This document shows positions 33,401-46,900 of a stretch of 64,000 bases of DNA, piece by piece (position 1 is the first letter of the stretch; each line of letters begins with the position of its first letter). Position numbers and translations under genes: made by a program. The DNA is from Caprimulgus europaeus (lineage: Eukaryota > Chordata > Aves > Caprimulgiformes > Caprimulgidae), in the NCBI GenBank assembly GCA_907165065.1, contig OU015525.1:30942037-31006036 (forward strand). Reading direction: 5' to 3'. The notes beneath the pieces are model-generated. The model had not been told where the DNA came from. It did not search any database and saw only the letters and a program-made list of their open reading frames with translations.

Positions 33401-36400
33401 GCTCTTCCATCCATAGAGTAAAAGATAAAATGAGATGAGACATTTTGCTAAAAATATTTAACATTCCTAAGCAAATGTGTATTTACACTTTGTATAGAAC
33501 CAACGTTTAGAAACATAATATTGTTCTCATTTTGGGATAAAACATTCACTGTTAGTGGCAGTGTATGTGAAATGGTTTGTTTGATAACTGCATCTTAAAA
33601 ACAGCCTCCTTGAGGGAACTGAAGGAAAAAGTAAAGAATAATATTGGCAGGATACAGTAGCAGAGTGTTTCTTCTCTTTAGTTATACATTATACTAAATT
33701 CTCTGTATTTGAGAGTTGTCCTTCCTTCTGTCTAAGGAGCATACCAGAGCCCATGTGTGGCTGGACACCTGAGCTGTATTGTCCTATGGAAATAGTTGTC
33801 CTCCGCAGCATCAGCGTTGGCTTACTGCATTGAGGCTGCTACTGTGTTGACACATGGAAGTTTTTAGTAATAGCAGTGTTCCAGATGGTAAGTGGAGTCA
33901 ATAGCCAACTGATGCTTTTAATAAGTTATTCTTATACTGTTGCTCCTCATTTGATTTGGTTTGTTACACAAAACTTAATGTCTTGGCTGTTTCTTTGAGA
34001 AGGGACAGAGGGATATTTCCACCAGCTGCAGATGTACCATCTTTATGGTCAGGTTTATAATGAAGTAAAGCCTGTGTTTAGGTAATGCTTTCCCCAAGAA
34101 AACTCTCATTAAAACATTTTGTAGTCTTTTACTTAGTTTTGTATATGAAGGACATTCTTCATCCCTTACTGTGCTCCCAAATTTAAGCTCCCTGCTGTGT
34201 CTGTCTGCTTTCCCCCTTTATCTCAGTTTGGATCATCACTTTCGTTTTCACTGTGAGTGTCTGATTCACTCCTCCCTTGAAGCTGAGGCAGGCAGTGAAG
34301 GTTTAAAAAAAGGCATTTAGGATGAACAGACACAAACAGACAGTGCCACGTACAGCGTGGAGAAGGAAGCCCTGTGTGCATGATGGCTTGCTGTGAGGAG
34401 GCTCCTCAGGTGGCTGGGCGAGGAGGGAAAAGGTGCCGAAGAGGATGTGCTGGACCTTTTTTGGTATTTCTTTCTAATGAGAAGTGTCTGTGAAAAAAGG
34501 TTTGATGCTACTTCCTGTTAAGCCTGTGCTGATGATTTAGAAAGAATGTTTTGGCTGCTTTTGCCTAGCTTGTTAACTCCTCAGAACTGCATCCTAAAGT
34601 CATGGACCTTTGTCTTGTTAATGTCCTTTTGGATTAAATAATTTGACCTTCTCTCTTCCCTCATTCCTCTCCTCTGCTCTCTAAATCAGCGGTGGCAGGG
34701 CTATTAGTATGGGGCACGCTCATGCAACCTCTTACTTGTCAGTGTTGCTTAGTTTGTTTTACATAATGGTGGTTGCTGGGCCCTCCAAGATTACAGATGT
34801 GTAATTCTCATAGGAAGTGCAGAGTAGCTATTAAGTATTATTTTTTATGTATGTGTAATGCATATATATGTAATCAGAGCGTAATCATGTGTTTGTGTGA
34901 CATACTTGTGCACTCATCTCTATTATCTTGAGAAATGTCTTGCTGATATTTAACCTTTCTAAACTAGTGTTTCTACTTCTAGTACCTAGCTAGAGTACTT
35001 TTAGATCACAGGAATAATAATAACACTAATAGTAAAAATATAATTGATGTGGAAAGCCCTTTAAAACATGTCCCATAAAAAGGCTTGTGGTTACACTTAT
35101 TTATATTTTGTGGTAGGTATTTTATGATGATGTTGACAGAAACTCAAGGCGTTACAAAGAAGATATATTACTATCTCTTACTAATCTCTGAAGCAAATAT
35201 ATGCAGGGGGATGCAGCAGTTCTGTCATTGTGTTTTGATCTAAGTAAGAAGCTTGGAGAGAAAATCTGCATTGAATATGGTCTCACCAAAATAAGCTAGA
35301 TATGTACTACACTTATAATAAATCACTAACATTAAAGCAGTGCAAAACCAAGCTTTCACATCTTAGTTTAAGACATAACGTGGAACAATAAACATGGCTT
35401 GTATTGGTCATACAGATAAAAGCTTGAATTATGTTATGCAGCAAATGGTCTTGGCTATCTTTGATGGGTTTTTTTGCTTTTTTCTTGGGATTCTTTTTTT
35501 TTTTTTTTTTGCAACCTGTTGTGCAGACATCCAAACTGTTCACAATATTAATTGAGTTTGCCTGTCATTATTATGGCATAGGAATTGGAGAGGCAGCATA
35601 TTTTGAGTGGAGAGTTGAATTTACAACCCAGGGAAAAATGTAGTTGCTGTGAAAGAAAGAGTGAGGGGCCAGTAGATGTCCCATGCACCAGTGGTGCCCG
35701 GTTTGACTGAGGCTTCCTTTGTGGGGGGAGGATTGAGGTCTGAGCAGCTGCTGCCCCTCAGCAACATGTTGCAGCTCAGCCTCCACAGCAGTAGATGCTG
35801 TCCTCATTTCACCTGTGAAATCCCCCCCGAGATGGAGGGTGCAGCTGACTGCCAGGTAGTTTTTATTTTATGTGTCTGGTAAAATACAGCCCTCGTAAAG
35901 GAGCTCTGATTCATCACAGTCGTTCAGTGCCATCTGTGCCTTTTAAAGTACTGTTGGCTCTATCATTATTTGCCTCTCTGTGGTCCTAGAAGTATGACTT
36001 ATTTAACTGCTATCAAATATATCAGAAACAGGAAATATGGAAAATAAAATCTTTAGTCAGACTTCAAAACTGGAAACAACCTGTCCTTCTGTCCATGCCT
36101 ACATTGAGGGGCAAATATTAAGCCATTCTATGTGTTTCTGCTTTTCCTACTTTTTAAATTAAAGGTTGTCCGAGCTAAATGTTTCCCTCAGTGTCATGGA
36201 AATGTAAAAAGCATCTGGCCTAGATTGCCCTCCTGCCTTGTAAAATCTCCTGTTGACTCACTGTGCTACACAGCCTCCCACCTACCCATCTCTTGCTGCA
36301 TGTTCTCTTCCTCCCACTTGTTCTCCTCGTGCTGTTTTTTCTGTGAGTGTGCCTCTGCTTCAGCCATCCCTTAAAAAGGGCAACTCTCCAAGCCTCACCT

Positions 36401-37164
36401 TTTAAATACTTTACATTTTTCACAGTTGGTCTTCTAAAACCTTCTCTTCAGTTCCAATGAGGAGTATATTTTTCTTCCTCTCCTAAAGATATCCTTCCAA
36501 ACAGTCTGAAATTACTCTTTCCTCATTCTTCTGTTATGTATTCTATAAAAAATGTCTGGGATAAATTGTATTGTGCTGAATTAAGAAATTGCATGGTTAA
36601 AAGCTCCTGTTCTCATATTATGCACTGAGTGCATTTGTGTGCCTGAAAGATATCCAGGGAACTTTTGCCTGCCCTATGCACTGGGAAGGAAGGCTCCTGA
36701 GAGCAGTGCAAGCCTGTGGAGGGAAGGAAGTAGCTGGGAGAAAGCAATAAATATGTGAACCCAATCGTCATTTTTTTCACAACTGTTTTTGTGACGTTAT
36801 TATCAATTTTTATATAAGCTGATTATATCAAATTTTTGTTTGGGTGGGGAACAGTGAACAACAGACTGAGGTTCAAAATCTGCTTTGCTTGGTGTTAAGT
36901 ATCTTCGTTTCTGTGATCTAGCCAAAAGTAACAAACTTCCATGAGCAAGGGCAGATGTGGATACATGGTAGGATACGTTTCTGTGCAACACTAAATCAGC
37001 AACAGGATAATTAAACTTTGCTGAGTAACACCTGTGGTGAGGCCACAACATGCACATTATTTTCCTGATAGAAGCAGTGTCTGACAAATTGTTACCCATT
37101 TCTGTAAACAGTACAACCCAAAGAAAACACTAAACTTTGAAGAAGCTTATCTTTCTAGTTTTAA

Positions 37165-37250
37165 AACAGAGCAAATAAAACAACAAACAGAACAAAAGAA
37201 ACAAACAAAACCAACCAAACAAAAACCCCAAACCAAAAAAACCACAAGCC
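37165..37250. repeat. A/C-rich low-complexity tract
   Basis: About 85 bp consist almost wholly of A and C in AAAC/CAAA-type units (for example AACAAACAAAACCAACCAAA), that is G/T-rich on the minus strand. Similar G/T-rich text occurs on the plus strand at 55585-55662. Probably slippage-derived or an old poly-A/T tail of a retroelement; no body of an element is recognisable next to it. Confidence 0.7.
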
Positions 37251-38211
37251 AAATGAAAGGTAGACAACACAAAGCCCAGAGAACAACCATTATGAGCAGA
37301 TGGCTAATTTCCTCTGTTCCTAAACCAATTGGCAGTATATGTTGCAAAGTCTAAGAGGGTTGTTTCTGTCTGCACTATACGTGAGCCCAAAATGTGCACA
37401 GTTATCTCTAGACCACTACAGGAGCCCAACTCATTGGAGTATGGGGACCCCATTCTGCCAGTTCTGCACAAACATGAGTGGGTATCTGCTGTGTAAATTA
37501 TGTTTTACGGAGTTGAGGGCACCTTGGTTCCTCCGTTTTTAGGCAGTCAGAAAGCTTTGTTCATTGCCCAGTAGGGCAGCTACCTCTAGAGGACAGGAAC
37601 TGGAGTTGGAGCTGCACATGCAATGGGCTGCTCTTGCAACTAGTGCAGCTCCGCTAAAGCAACTTGGCTCTGCTACCCTCATTGATTTCAATGAAAACAA
37701 GGTCTGACCATCATCTGCAGTACCTCACATGCATAGAAAAGTTGTGGGGTTTATACAAGATGCTGCAGAAAGCTACGCTGTGATTGGTAAAGATTTATTT
37801 ATTTCCCTGAAACATCTGTGTATGCATGTACATAGAATAAATTCTTATGTTAAAGTTTATCTTGATGGGAAAACTGGATATGCTGTCATTACCTCAGAGC
37901 CTTTTCTTGTTGATAGAGAGAATTGCTGTTGTTTTAATGGAAAATATTTGAACAGATTTTTAACAACCTCAAACTCGTACCATGTTCTGTTTAAAAAATA
38001 TGCTGAATATTTTCCCAAACTCTATCTTTTAGGAGATGCATGACTGCATGCTTTATTTCTGCTGTATTGCCAGATTTCCTGTATCATCATCTATGCCAAA
38101 TAATTGCTCACTTATTATACTGGTAGCTTAAATACTGTTTCCTCAGGGATGTGTCTAGAAGATATGATAGATATTGGCATATTTTGATATATAGCATTGG
38201 AATAGCAAAAA

Positions 38212-38405
38212 TACAGGTGCAAGGTCCTCCGAGGGTCATGTAGGTCTTCATCTGCCCCCCAGCAAGAACAGTTGTTTGTATCCCTTTTGATAATTGTCTA
38301 ATCTGTTCTTAAAAGTCGGTACCTATTGACAGGTTGCCATTTAGAACAGCAGTCAGTTCCGTAATTTGAATATTTTTAGTGCTATAATTTTTTCCAATTA
38401 CAGCT
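38212..38405 (-). mobile_element. Old CR1-like LINE relic, minus orientation
   Basis: CAAGGTCCTCCGAGGGTCAT, 'GTAGGTCTTCATCTGCCCCC' and 'CTAATCTGTTCTTAAAA' follow the antisense order of an old CR1 3' UTR ('...GTCATCTAGTCCATCCCCCTGCC...', 'CTAACCTGTTCTTAAAAACCTCC'). The following text decays until about 38400 ('TTTTTTCCAATTA'). It is more diverged than the younger CR1 copies here. Confidence 0.55.
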
Positions 38406-38478
38406 AAAACCTCCCTCATTCCTTTTTACATCCGTTGCTTCTTCCCCATACCCCAGTGGGCATGGAGAACAATTTACA

Positions 38479-38517
38479 CCCCCCCCCCGCCCCCCCCCCC
38501 CCTTTTTTTTTTTCCCC
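38479..38517. repeat. Poly-C/poly-T homopolymer junction
   Basis: Ten C, one G (38489), thirteen C, eleven T and four C follow one another. On the minus strand this is a purine-only strand of G and A apart from one C, able in principle to form G-quadruplex or triplex structures. Its exact length in the read is likely to be unreliable because such runs are hard to sequence. Confidence 0.9.
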
Positions 38518-39660
38518 TCCACCATTTTCCACAGTGGAAGATGGTCTCTTTTTGGTGAGTGGAAGGGACACCTTTTATCCAATCACTGTTCAATATGCGT
38601 TGCATTAATACAACTGAAAATGAACATCCCATGGGTGACTGTCCCATTTCGTGGTGGCACAGATGTTCGGGCTGTGGGCTTTTGCTGAGGGCAAGGGATT
38701 GGGGCACCCTCTAGGGAGCCAGGGGGTGATGTTGGGAATGGGATGGGATGGGAAGGGGACTGACACTGGTCAGCAGAGATGCACAGTGGCAGAAACCCTT
38801 GAGCACATCACAAGCAGGAACTGAAGATGCCTGTGGCTTCTGTGTGGCTCATGAGGAGTTTGTGGACTGTGCCCTTTAAGCATCAAGGTTTTCCGTGTCT
38901 TTCTCCTCTGCCTCTATTCTCCAATTTTAACATAGAAGGTAAAATAATGGTGAATAAGATTAGAGGAGCTCCACAGCTGATCAAGTTGAGTACCTCAGTG
39001 AGGTTAGTGAGTAGAATAACCGGGTGAGATTGCTGGTGTTTTCACGTGGTAACAGAAATAACAGGTTCTGAAAATCAAATCCAACATTTGTTTTCTGGGA
39101 AAGGGAGCGTAATATTTTCCACATTAATACATTGTATGGGCTCAGCATTGGACCCGACCCAATCTGCTGTAGTTCATGTGTGGCTGGAAGCCCAGAAATG
39201 CCACTTTTGTCCACTGAAGAATGGCACTAACACTAGTTCAGAGAAGGCGTATCTGTTGTTCACTTGAGAAAGCAATAGTCTTATCACTGCTGCTAGCTCT
39301 GCAATTTAAACTGAGTAGTCTCTTTTTTTATGATGCTTAACGTACTTCAGCTGCTCCTTCTGCCTGCATCTCCTTCCCTCTGTGCTCCGCAAAATGTCTG
39401 TAGGCTCACAACAACAGAGTGCTGCTGGAGGTAGGGAGGCTTGGTGTGAGAGTTTGGTGCTTTGAACGTGGTTTGTTTACAGCAGGTGTGAAGCAGAGGC
39501 ATTGTTTTACACTCTGAAAGAAGGTGGAGGTTGGCAACCATCCATCCGTGTGGCTTTGAAACTTGATAACTATTTGTGTGAATAGTGATGCACTGGATAA
39601 GTTTTGACAAACTCCAGATTGCAAAACAGTGGTGATGAAGCATTCATTTTGACTAAGTAA

Positions 39661-39661
39661 G

Positions 39662-39694
<33 letters not shown>

Positions 39695-39700
39695 AGTGTA
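39661..39700. repeat. (TA)n/(TGTA)n microsatellite
   Basis: A TA run at 39662-39682 passes into TGTA units up to about 39695. A simple compound microsatellite. Confidence 0.95.
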
Positions 39701-42700
39701 TATAAAATACAGATGCATATCTGTAGAGCCTTGTGAACATGAATTTAAAAAGTCTGTGGCTTAGATGACTCTCAGAGGTAATTTCTATTTTCCCTTTCCC
39801 TTCCAAGGATACTTCAACTGTTTTCTGTGGGAATTGGGTTGAAGTTAGACCTGAGGATGGTTGAAGAGATGACCCACTGTTAAAAGTGAAGGACCATTTC
39901 CTACTGAGTGTTTTTAGATGCATCCTCCAGTTGAAATGCATTGCATAAAAAAATGACTCACTCTGAGAATGGCTGCTTGGCTAGCTGCATTTGATACGAA
40001 TGGTTTCCCAGGTACTTTCCCTTGCCCTTGTGTGTGCACTGTTACATGGGTACTGCAGCCCATCCTATTACTGTGCTGTATAATTTAGAAGAGAAGATGC
40101 TTTCTGCTTTATAACTGAACTTCATGTGTGCACAGGGAGATGGCAATTTATTTTTGGAAAAAAACCCCAAAAACTCAGATGGTGATACCTTCAAAATGTA
40201 TCAAGAATGCTTCAATGTGTGCAGGATAGCAACTGTGCTGACAATGAAAATAGTAATGCTTAGTACAGCATTTTTATGATTCAATGCTGTACAGACACTA
40301 ACATGTTCTAAAGTAACAGAGAACGGTAAGCAAAACCGCTTTAAAGATGTTCAGGAAGTGATACAGCAGGAGGAAGTGGCTGCCCAGCAAGGCAGGGACT
40401 GTACCAGGATTAAAAGTGAAGACTTCCTGGCTGCCAGCCTTGCCCTCTCCTCCTCCTTCTGCCTCCCAACAGCCAGCTTCCTTTTCTAACTCTTATGCCC
40501 CATTTATACTACCCGTCTGAGATCCCTCATTTGAAATCCTGCCTCAAAGTCGAGTTGAAAAATAGGGAAAAAATTACAGTCCAAACCCAAATCAAAATAC
40601 CTTCTACTCCGTATAAAAGCCTGCATCCCCTCTTGTTCATGAGTTTGATGTTCTCTACAGCTTAGGCCACAAGAATGAGCCTGGTGAGTTCTCTGCTGCT
40701 AGAAGGTGGGGACTTCAGAGCACCTGTACTGTGTTTTCAGCAGTTACATGCTTACCAACCCAAGCCTCATGGAGAATTATAAAAATGGGCACTTAGGCTC
40801 CCAAGTCACTCCAGCTGCTAAGGAAGACCTCAAAGGAAGCAGACTCCACATAATCTCTTAGCTCCAATGATTAATTACATCTAGTTTGTTTGTTTTCAAT
40901 TAAATAAAAAATAACAAAGGAAACACCTGTGGACACTGATAATCTTTGGAGTCTGACGGTGCTTACAGAAGAGGTTACAGCTGGCAGAGGCTATTTCAGC
41001 TGTCTGAGTTAGCACTGCACGTTGTAACTGAAATGCATTACAGAAACGAGGTGCAAGCAGTCCTGCTGGGGGAATGTGCAGCTGGTCACCTCCAAGGAGC
41101 ATGAGGGGCTGGCCACTCTCTGCAGCTGACACTCCTCAGCTTTTGAAAATCCTTCTTGAGTGCTCAAGGGAGGAAGGTGGGAGCTCAGACTTCACTAATT
41201 TATTTTAAAAACATTTATTTTCAATGAGATCTTGTAAGACAGAGTAAGTCACATTTAGTCATTGCAGATTGTATATGCACATCAGTTTTTTTAGTATAGC
41301 ATATGACAAAAAATGGTTTGTTTTTATAGATGTAGAGCTCAGACTACTGAACAGCTTTAGCCAAAATGCTCCAGATAAACAACCTGCCCATCCCTCTGGG
41401 TCAAACCTAAACTCATAAAGGTTTGGGCCGAGGTGAATGAGAAGGTTTTTGCAGGAGCTTAGAAAGGCAGGGTACCCTTTAAACTTTGAGATCAGTTTGT
41501 GATTCACAAATAATTGTTACCAATCACCTATGAAGTAAATTGTGGTTCTAGGAGTGCTGTCACTGAGGGGTGGGCGGTACCTGGGGAGGAGGAGACAGTG
41601 CCTGCAGTGAGTGGCCTGCCTTAACTGTTATGCCCAGATGGACAAAAGCCTGACAGATGCGGAAGTACTGACCTCGTAGATATTCTTTAAAAACCAGTGT
41701 AACTGATTCAGAAGCGGGAACTGATTTGGAAGCATTTTGGGCTGTGATGGCAAGGACTTGCCATGCGGTTCCATGCAGGTTGCTCTGCCATGCCAGCTGC
41801 AGCACGAGTGCCCTGGAGGGCCAGTGTGGTTGGGTGGTTGAAGGTAAATGAAGGGCCAGGTAATTGAGATCCACTGCATTGTATCATGTATATCTTTTCT
41901 CTTACTGTGGACCCTTATCTTAAGGCTACAGTTGTAAGAGAGAAGGTGAAGAAGAGTTTATTCTCAGAACCATGCAGGCAGTATAAATTTTTGTGTATCA
42001 AGCTGTACATTTCTCAACTGAATACTATTTTCCAAACTCTTTGGTTTTCCCATCTTACTTTCAGCTTATTCATAATTTCCTTTGCTTGCTGCAACTCCAG
42101 TTGTGATACAGCTGCAAATTTGGTTATGCTTAAAACGTCCACCAGAAGCATCTGAGAGAATGTTTTGTAGAGAATAAATTAAAAACAGCTTCTGGGAAAC
42201 TTAAAATGGGCTATACAGCATGTATGCGTATTTTATAAGAAATATATAAATAAATTAGATGGTACTACAGAAAATAGATGCCAACCACAGTCACAGTGGT
42301 GAAAGTGGCTCTGTACAGCATCAACGTTTCCTACGCCTTACATTGCCCGTCTCTCACAGTTCTTTGCTTTTGTTCAGCAAGACTCTCCAAACTAAGCATC
42401 CCATCACAAGGGTCAAATAGCATGGAAATGCTTAAAAGATACTAATCTCAGTCTGATAAACTCCTCTTTCTTATTCCACATAGAGTCCAAGCAAAATGAG
42501 ATTGTGTTTGAAATGTGATGGTCTGCTGTTAGTCAAAGGAAGCAGAGATAAATAAATTATTATTTAAGTGTGTGGTTCAGCTGAAGAAAACATCATATTT
42601 AATGACTGATTGAATGATCTGAAGTAGGACATTGGTGTCCTGCAGTTCTTGTCTGTTGTTTATCTAGCAGCAAACACTAGATGAAGTTTGGAGTTAACAG

Positions 42701-43176
42701 TTCTCCAAAAATACAGTATTTCCTTATCTTACTGAAACTGGAAAAGTTGCATTTAACCAAAGTAAACCTCTCTCTTTACAGCAGATGTTGGGGACAGGAG
42801 GAGCTTAGAAGAGCAGACTTGGCATTCTCCTGATTATGCCACTGCTATTTATCTTTAACTGGAGAATAAGTATTTTTAGAAGTACCACTTCTGCCAATGT
42901 TACATCACAGATTGACCACCTCCATCCATCTTTGGGTGTGCATCTTCTTTTGCAGGTGGTGCTGGTGCACCTGCCCATCTTCCATCTTATGGTTTAGATC
43001 CCTGCCTGCGAGAAACTTGGCCCTGATCTTGTGTTACACAGATCAAAGAAATCTAAATTAATACATACCGTTATGAAAAAGCCACGTAAGCCAGTCTTGC
43101 ATGCAACTATGGTGCTTCTGTGGGGTTTTTTTAAACCATCCTATAAAAAGCTGTAAATAAGTTATGCTCGCTGTCT

Positions 43177-43200
43177 CTATATATATACAATATATATATT
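43177..43200. repeat. Short AT-rich inverted repeat
   Basis: The text has the form (TA)n-CAA-(TA)n-TTG: two short TA runs around a CAA spacer, with partial self-complementarity. Confidence 0.7.
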
Positions 43201-46200
43201 GTAGCAGTATCATTTAAACAATCCCCAGAAAAGATGTTTTATATTCCATAGATTTTCAGAATACCTTTTACAGAATTACATTATTTTAAAAAAGTATTAA
43301 TAATAAGTAATCAAAGGGTGTCTGTCACTTTGACTATCCAAGTGGGAATCATTCTGTGCATCTTTTGAAAGCAGCAGAAATACAAGTCTTCTGTGTTAAT
43401 AGACTTTCCATATCATAACTCTTCATTTACGTATCTTCTGCTTGGAGAGGCTTTTCGAGCACTGCGTGCCATTAGTCACTAAATTGCATTAAATCTTTCT
43501 ACTGTTGTGTGCAGATGGAAAGAAGATGGAAAGAGCTTAGGTAAAAAATTTTTTTTCTAAATGATGAATCTAAAATTACTTTTTTTAAGCAGAAGCATTA
43601 CTGACATATTTCTGTTAGCATCTTCTGGGGCAAAGTAACAGCATAGAGAGATGCAATCATCTATTGTTTCATCTAAACTTTCTGCTTAGCTTTTGTCCAG
43701 ATTAATTTGAAACATCCCATTTTGGGGGGGAGAAGAGAGAGGTTCAAGCTGTTTGACATTATAAGAAGAGTAAATATTGAAGGATGATGATGTATCCTCA
43801 AACTGTGAGAGAATGAAGCCACAGAATTTGGATCTAGGGACTAATTGCCAAAGACTTTGATGCTAAGATGGGAGATTTCCAAACAATTTTTCATAGTACA
43901 TACAAAGTCTGTTTATAAGATTAAAAATCTCTACTTGGATCAGAAGGGATGTTTTGGCTTGTTTTCCTCTTATTTTCTGAAATCTCGAGCATATCACCAA
44001 GCAAATGTTTACATGAGAAGGCTAGGCAGGATTCCTTGGAGTGGAAGATTCACTGACGAGCTGAAGCGTTTGTGCAGGTATTGCTTTACTGCATCCTGTG
44101 TTTGTACAAGTCTCACAGAAATTCTCCCCTCTGAGGGGAATTGTGTCTTGTCTTGGTGTGACCTCCTGGGCTATGAACCTCTACCCGTTCACTTGCCACT
44201 CACCGAAGGGATGTGGAACTGCTCTGTTGGATAGGCCCGCTGGGAGATGCCTGCAAGCCTTTCCTTTGAACTTGGTGGCTTGTAGCAGCATTTGCCTGTG
44301 CAATGCTATTGCTAAAGTATGGTTTTGTTGATGCATTTATTCTTTTTGGGGAATATGTATTTTAGTTTTCTTAATCCCCTATCTGAAAATATATTTGGGA
44401 CTTGTACTAGTTTGAAATAATGAAGCTTCCTGCTCATTCATGGAAAAATTACTTTGCAGTTCAGTGAGCTATGAACCTCTTCTGTTTTGTTTTTGTGTTA
44501 GTACCTGACAAAGGTCCTAGTCCAGTAATGACACCTCTGTACTAGACACCAGAAATGCTGTGCAGTGTCATAGTCCTAAAGTCCTCTAACCTAAGAGTCT
44601 GTTTTTTCCTCTTCTGCTTACACACCAGGCAGTTTATCCAAGGCTGTAAGCGGTCCTTTGTGGCTCTGCAGCCCCTCTCCTTGTGTCCTCCAACTGATTC
44701 CTTTCTTCATTTTTTTGCAAGTCCTCCTCAGACATTTCTAGCGCTTTCAAAGCAGCCCGGCTGTGTTCCCCTCTGTGGGGAGCAGCTGTGCCTCCTCATG
44801 GCTGGAAGACCTCTTTTGCTGTGGTGCGCTGTTTATCTGGGCTTAGGCCGCGTGGTGCTGACTGGTGACTGCATCCTGCTGCCCCACATCCTTCAGCGCT
44901 GTCAAGTGGCTGCTTCTGTATCTTGTTTGTGTGTGGTTTCTTATCATTTTCTATTTTTCCTGTGCATCTAAAGCTGTAATCTTCAGAGGCCTGTTTTAAT
45001 TCTCCCGTACGTTGCTGTCTCTAAAGCTCTTCAGACGTTACTGAGAAACCACTGTATGCCTTTCTTTCCTCCAAACTGTGTATTTTAGATAGCATAGTTC
45101 AACAGGCAACATGAAAATCCATCAGTTTGGAATTATAACTGGCAAGTAAACCTCCTGCAGCCATATTCTGTTGCTCTCACATGGAGCAGAAACCTGGTCC
45201 CTTTGTTTTGATCTGAACTACAAGGCAAGAGGTGATACTGTGCATTCCAACTACATTACTTAGCTTTGGGTATGTTAACTTAAGTTGGTTTTTATAAAGG
45301 TTTGTACAAGTGGACAGAAAAAAACATATCTAAGATTTCAGAATTGCAGGAAGCATATTTTTTGTGTGTTTTTTGAGGAATGCATAGTGATAACTTTTAA
45401 AACTTAGATTATATTTCTTTCCATGTGGGGATTTAAGCCTTTGTTCAATATGAAGAAAGAAACTTGATCTTTGCGTGGGCTGTTTACCAGACCAGTAGAT
45501 GCTGCGAGACTGAGAGGCGTTTCCAATTTTGTTTTGTTGAGTGCTATGCTGACTGCATTGGACAACTGAGCTGTGCTTTCTGCTGCAATCAGTAATTTTA
45601 TAAACTTCTCTAGTAAAATAACAACTTTCATTATTGAAGAGTAAGAAGTAGACCTAAATGAGGTTGTTAATATTAATGCTTACTGTACTTGCTGAAGTTA
45701 CTAAGCTTGTTATGGACCTGGGCTAGCATATCTGTAAGGGTAAACAAATGCAGCTGCCCTTTCTGTTCTTGGACAATTAGGAAAACACCTTGGATTCCTG
45801 CAGGTTAGTGTCAGAATTGTTCTCCAAGCATTTCATTCTCGTACATTTTTTCTGTCTGTGGGCTTTTTATTAACTGTTTAGTTTGTCTTTTAAGTTATCT
45901 GTTATTAATAGGTTCTGACTATGCACCTGTGTTGCATTTTTTTTGTATCTGCACCTTAAGTGTCTGATGGCTAACTGAAACAGGATTAGAGAAATGAGAG
46001 ATTTCAACAGCATGGCTATGTGAACATTTTCTTTTTCAAACACTTCTATTTGAGACCTGGTTTTGAGAGTGGTTTTGCAAGCTAAAGGTCATGAAGTTGC
46101 ATGCTAGATGAAAATCAAGCATAAAAGCATTGAGCAGTCCTTTGAAAAGTACTTGTGGATCTTATTCAAAGACATATCTGTACACTTAAAAGTATTTTTT

Positions 46201-46424
46201 GAGCTGGACTGGTAAATATGCAGTTTCATTCTTTTCCAAATAGAAAGTTGTATCTTTTGTGTCTGTGCTGGAGCTGTGACAGACCTAACAGGACAAAATC
46301 CATGGATGTAGCAGCAAGTCCTCCAGCTTCTGTCCTTCTACCTAGGTAAATCTGCATATAATGATCTTTTTTGGAACAAAGCTACGTGAACAAGTAGCAG
46401 AAACCCTATGTGGGGAGGAGGAGA

Positions 46425-46520
46425 CAGGGAGCGCGCGAGTGTGAGTGAGCGCGCACGGCTTTGCAAGCATGATGTCATTCTGATTTGCACTGCTAGAGGA
46501 TGAGCTCATTGGGGAGGAGT
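46425..46520 (+). promoter_or_regulatory. Small CpG/CRE-like patch, candidate internal promoter or enhancer
   Basis: Two GCGCGC-type clusters (46431-46437 and 46448-46456) lie within 50 bp of a TGATGTCA element (46470-46477), close to the CRE/ATF consensus TGACGTCA, and an ATTTGCA octamer-like core at 46482-46488. Such a cluster is rare in the surrounding AT-rich, CG-poor intron. It could be an alternative promoter, a conserved enhancer or chance. There is no direct sign of a linked exon. Confidence 0.25.
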
Positions 46521-46847
46521 CTTACAGATTTACAGCTGTGCCAATTCATCTCTGGTTTGATTAACATTCTCCAAGCTTCCTCCTTGAACTAAACAACAGG
46601 CGCTACATTATGAATTATTTAAAGACCTATGAGAGCTTCTACTAAATAAAATCAAGTGCAAAACAAAAAAGAGTGAACTATCTATTTTGCTTCCACAATG
46701 TTTTTAGAAAATGGCATGCCTACTAGTCCCAAAAGGATAAGCAGATATTTTTTTTCTCCCCTCATTCCTGCTCCTTAACATTTTTGCACTACTGGTTTTT
46801 AACAACAATCTGAGTTGCCTTTTTGCAGAAGGTGGGGATGTAGACGT

Positions 46848-46900
46848 TATATATATATATATTTATGTTTATGTACACACACACACACACGTATATATGT
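46848..46900. repeat. (AT)n/(AC)n compound microsatellite
   Basis: An AT run (46848-46862), a short T-rich interruption and an AC run (46874-46890) followed by GTATATATG form a compound dinucleotide repeat. Confidence 0.93.

Larger units (their letters stand above)
26996..38210 (+). other. Intron 2, second part
   Basis: Mainly AT-rich sequence with A/T homopolymers (32295-32309 A-run, 35491-35510 T-run) and an A/C-rich stretch at 37165-37250. Open frames at 29011-29415 and 37729-38043 are 100-135 codons long but have no recognisable motifs and no splice context compatible with the gene. The CpG-rich patch around 30233-30448 stands out and is described separately. No other gene or clear repeat is seen. 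Confidence 0.55.

Noticed and set aside
37729-38043. 104-codon plus-strand open frame
   Set aside because: No motif or splice support; likely chance.
43845-44234. 129-codon plus-strand open frame
   Set aside because: No recognisable product and no splice context matching phase 2 after exon 2.
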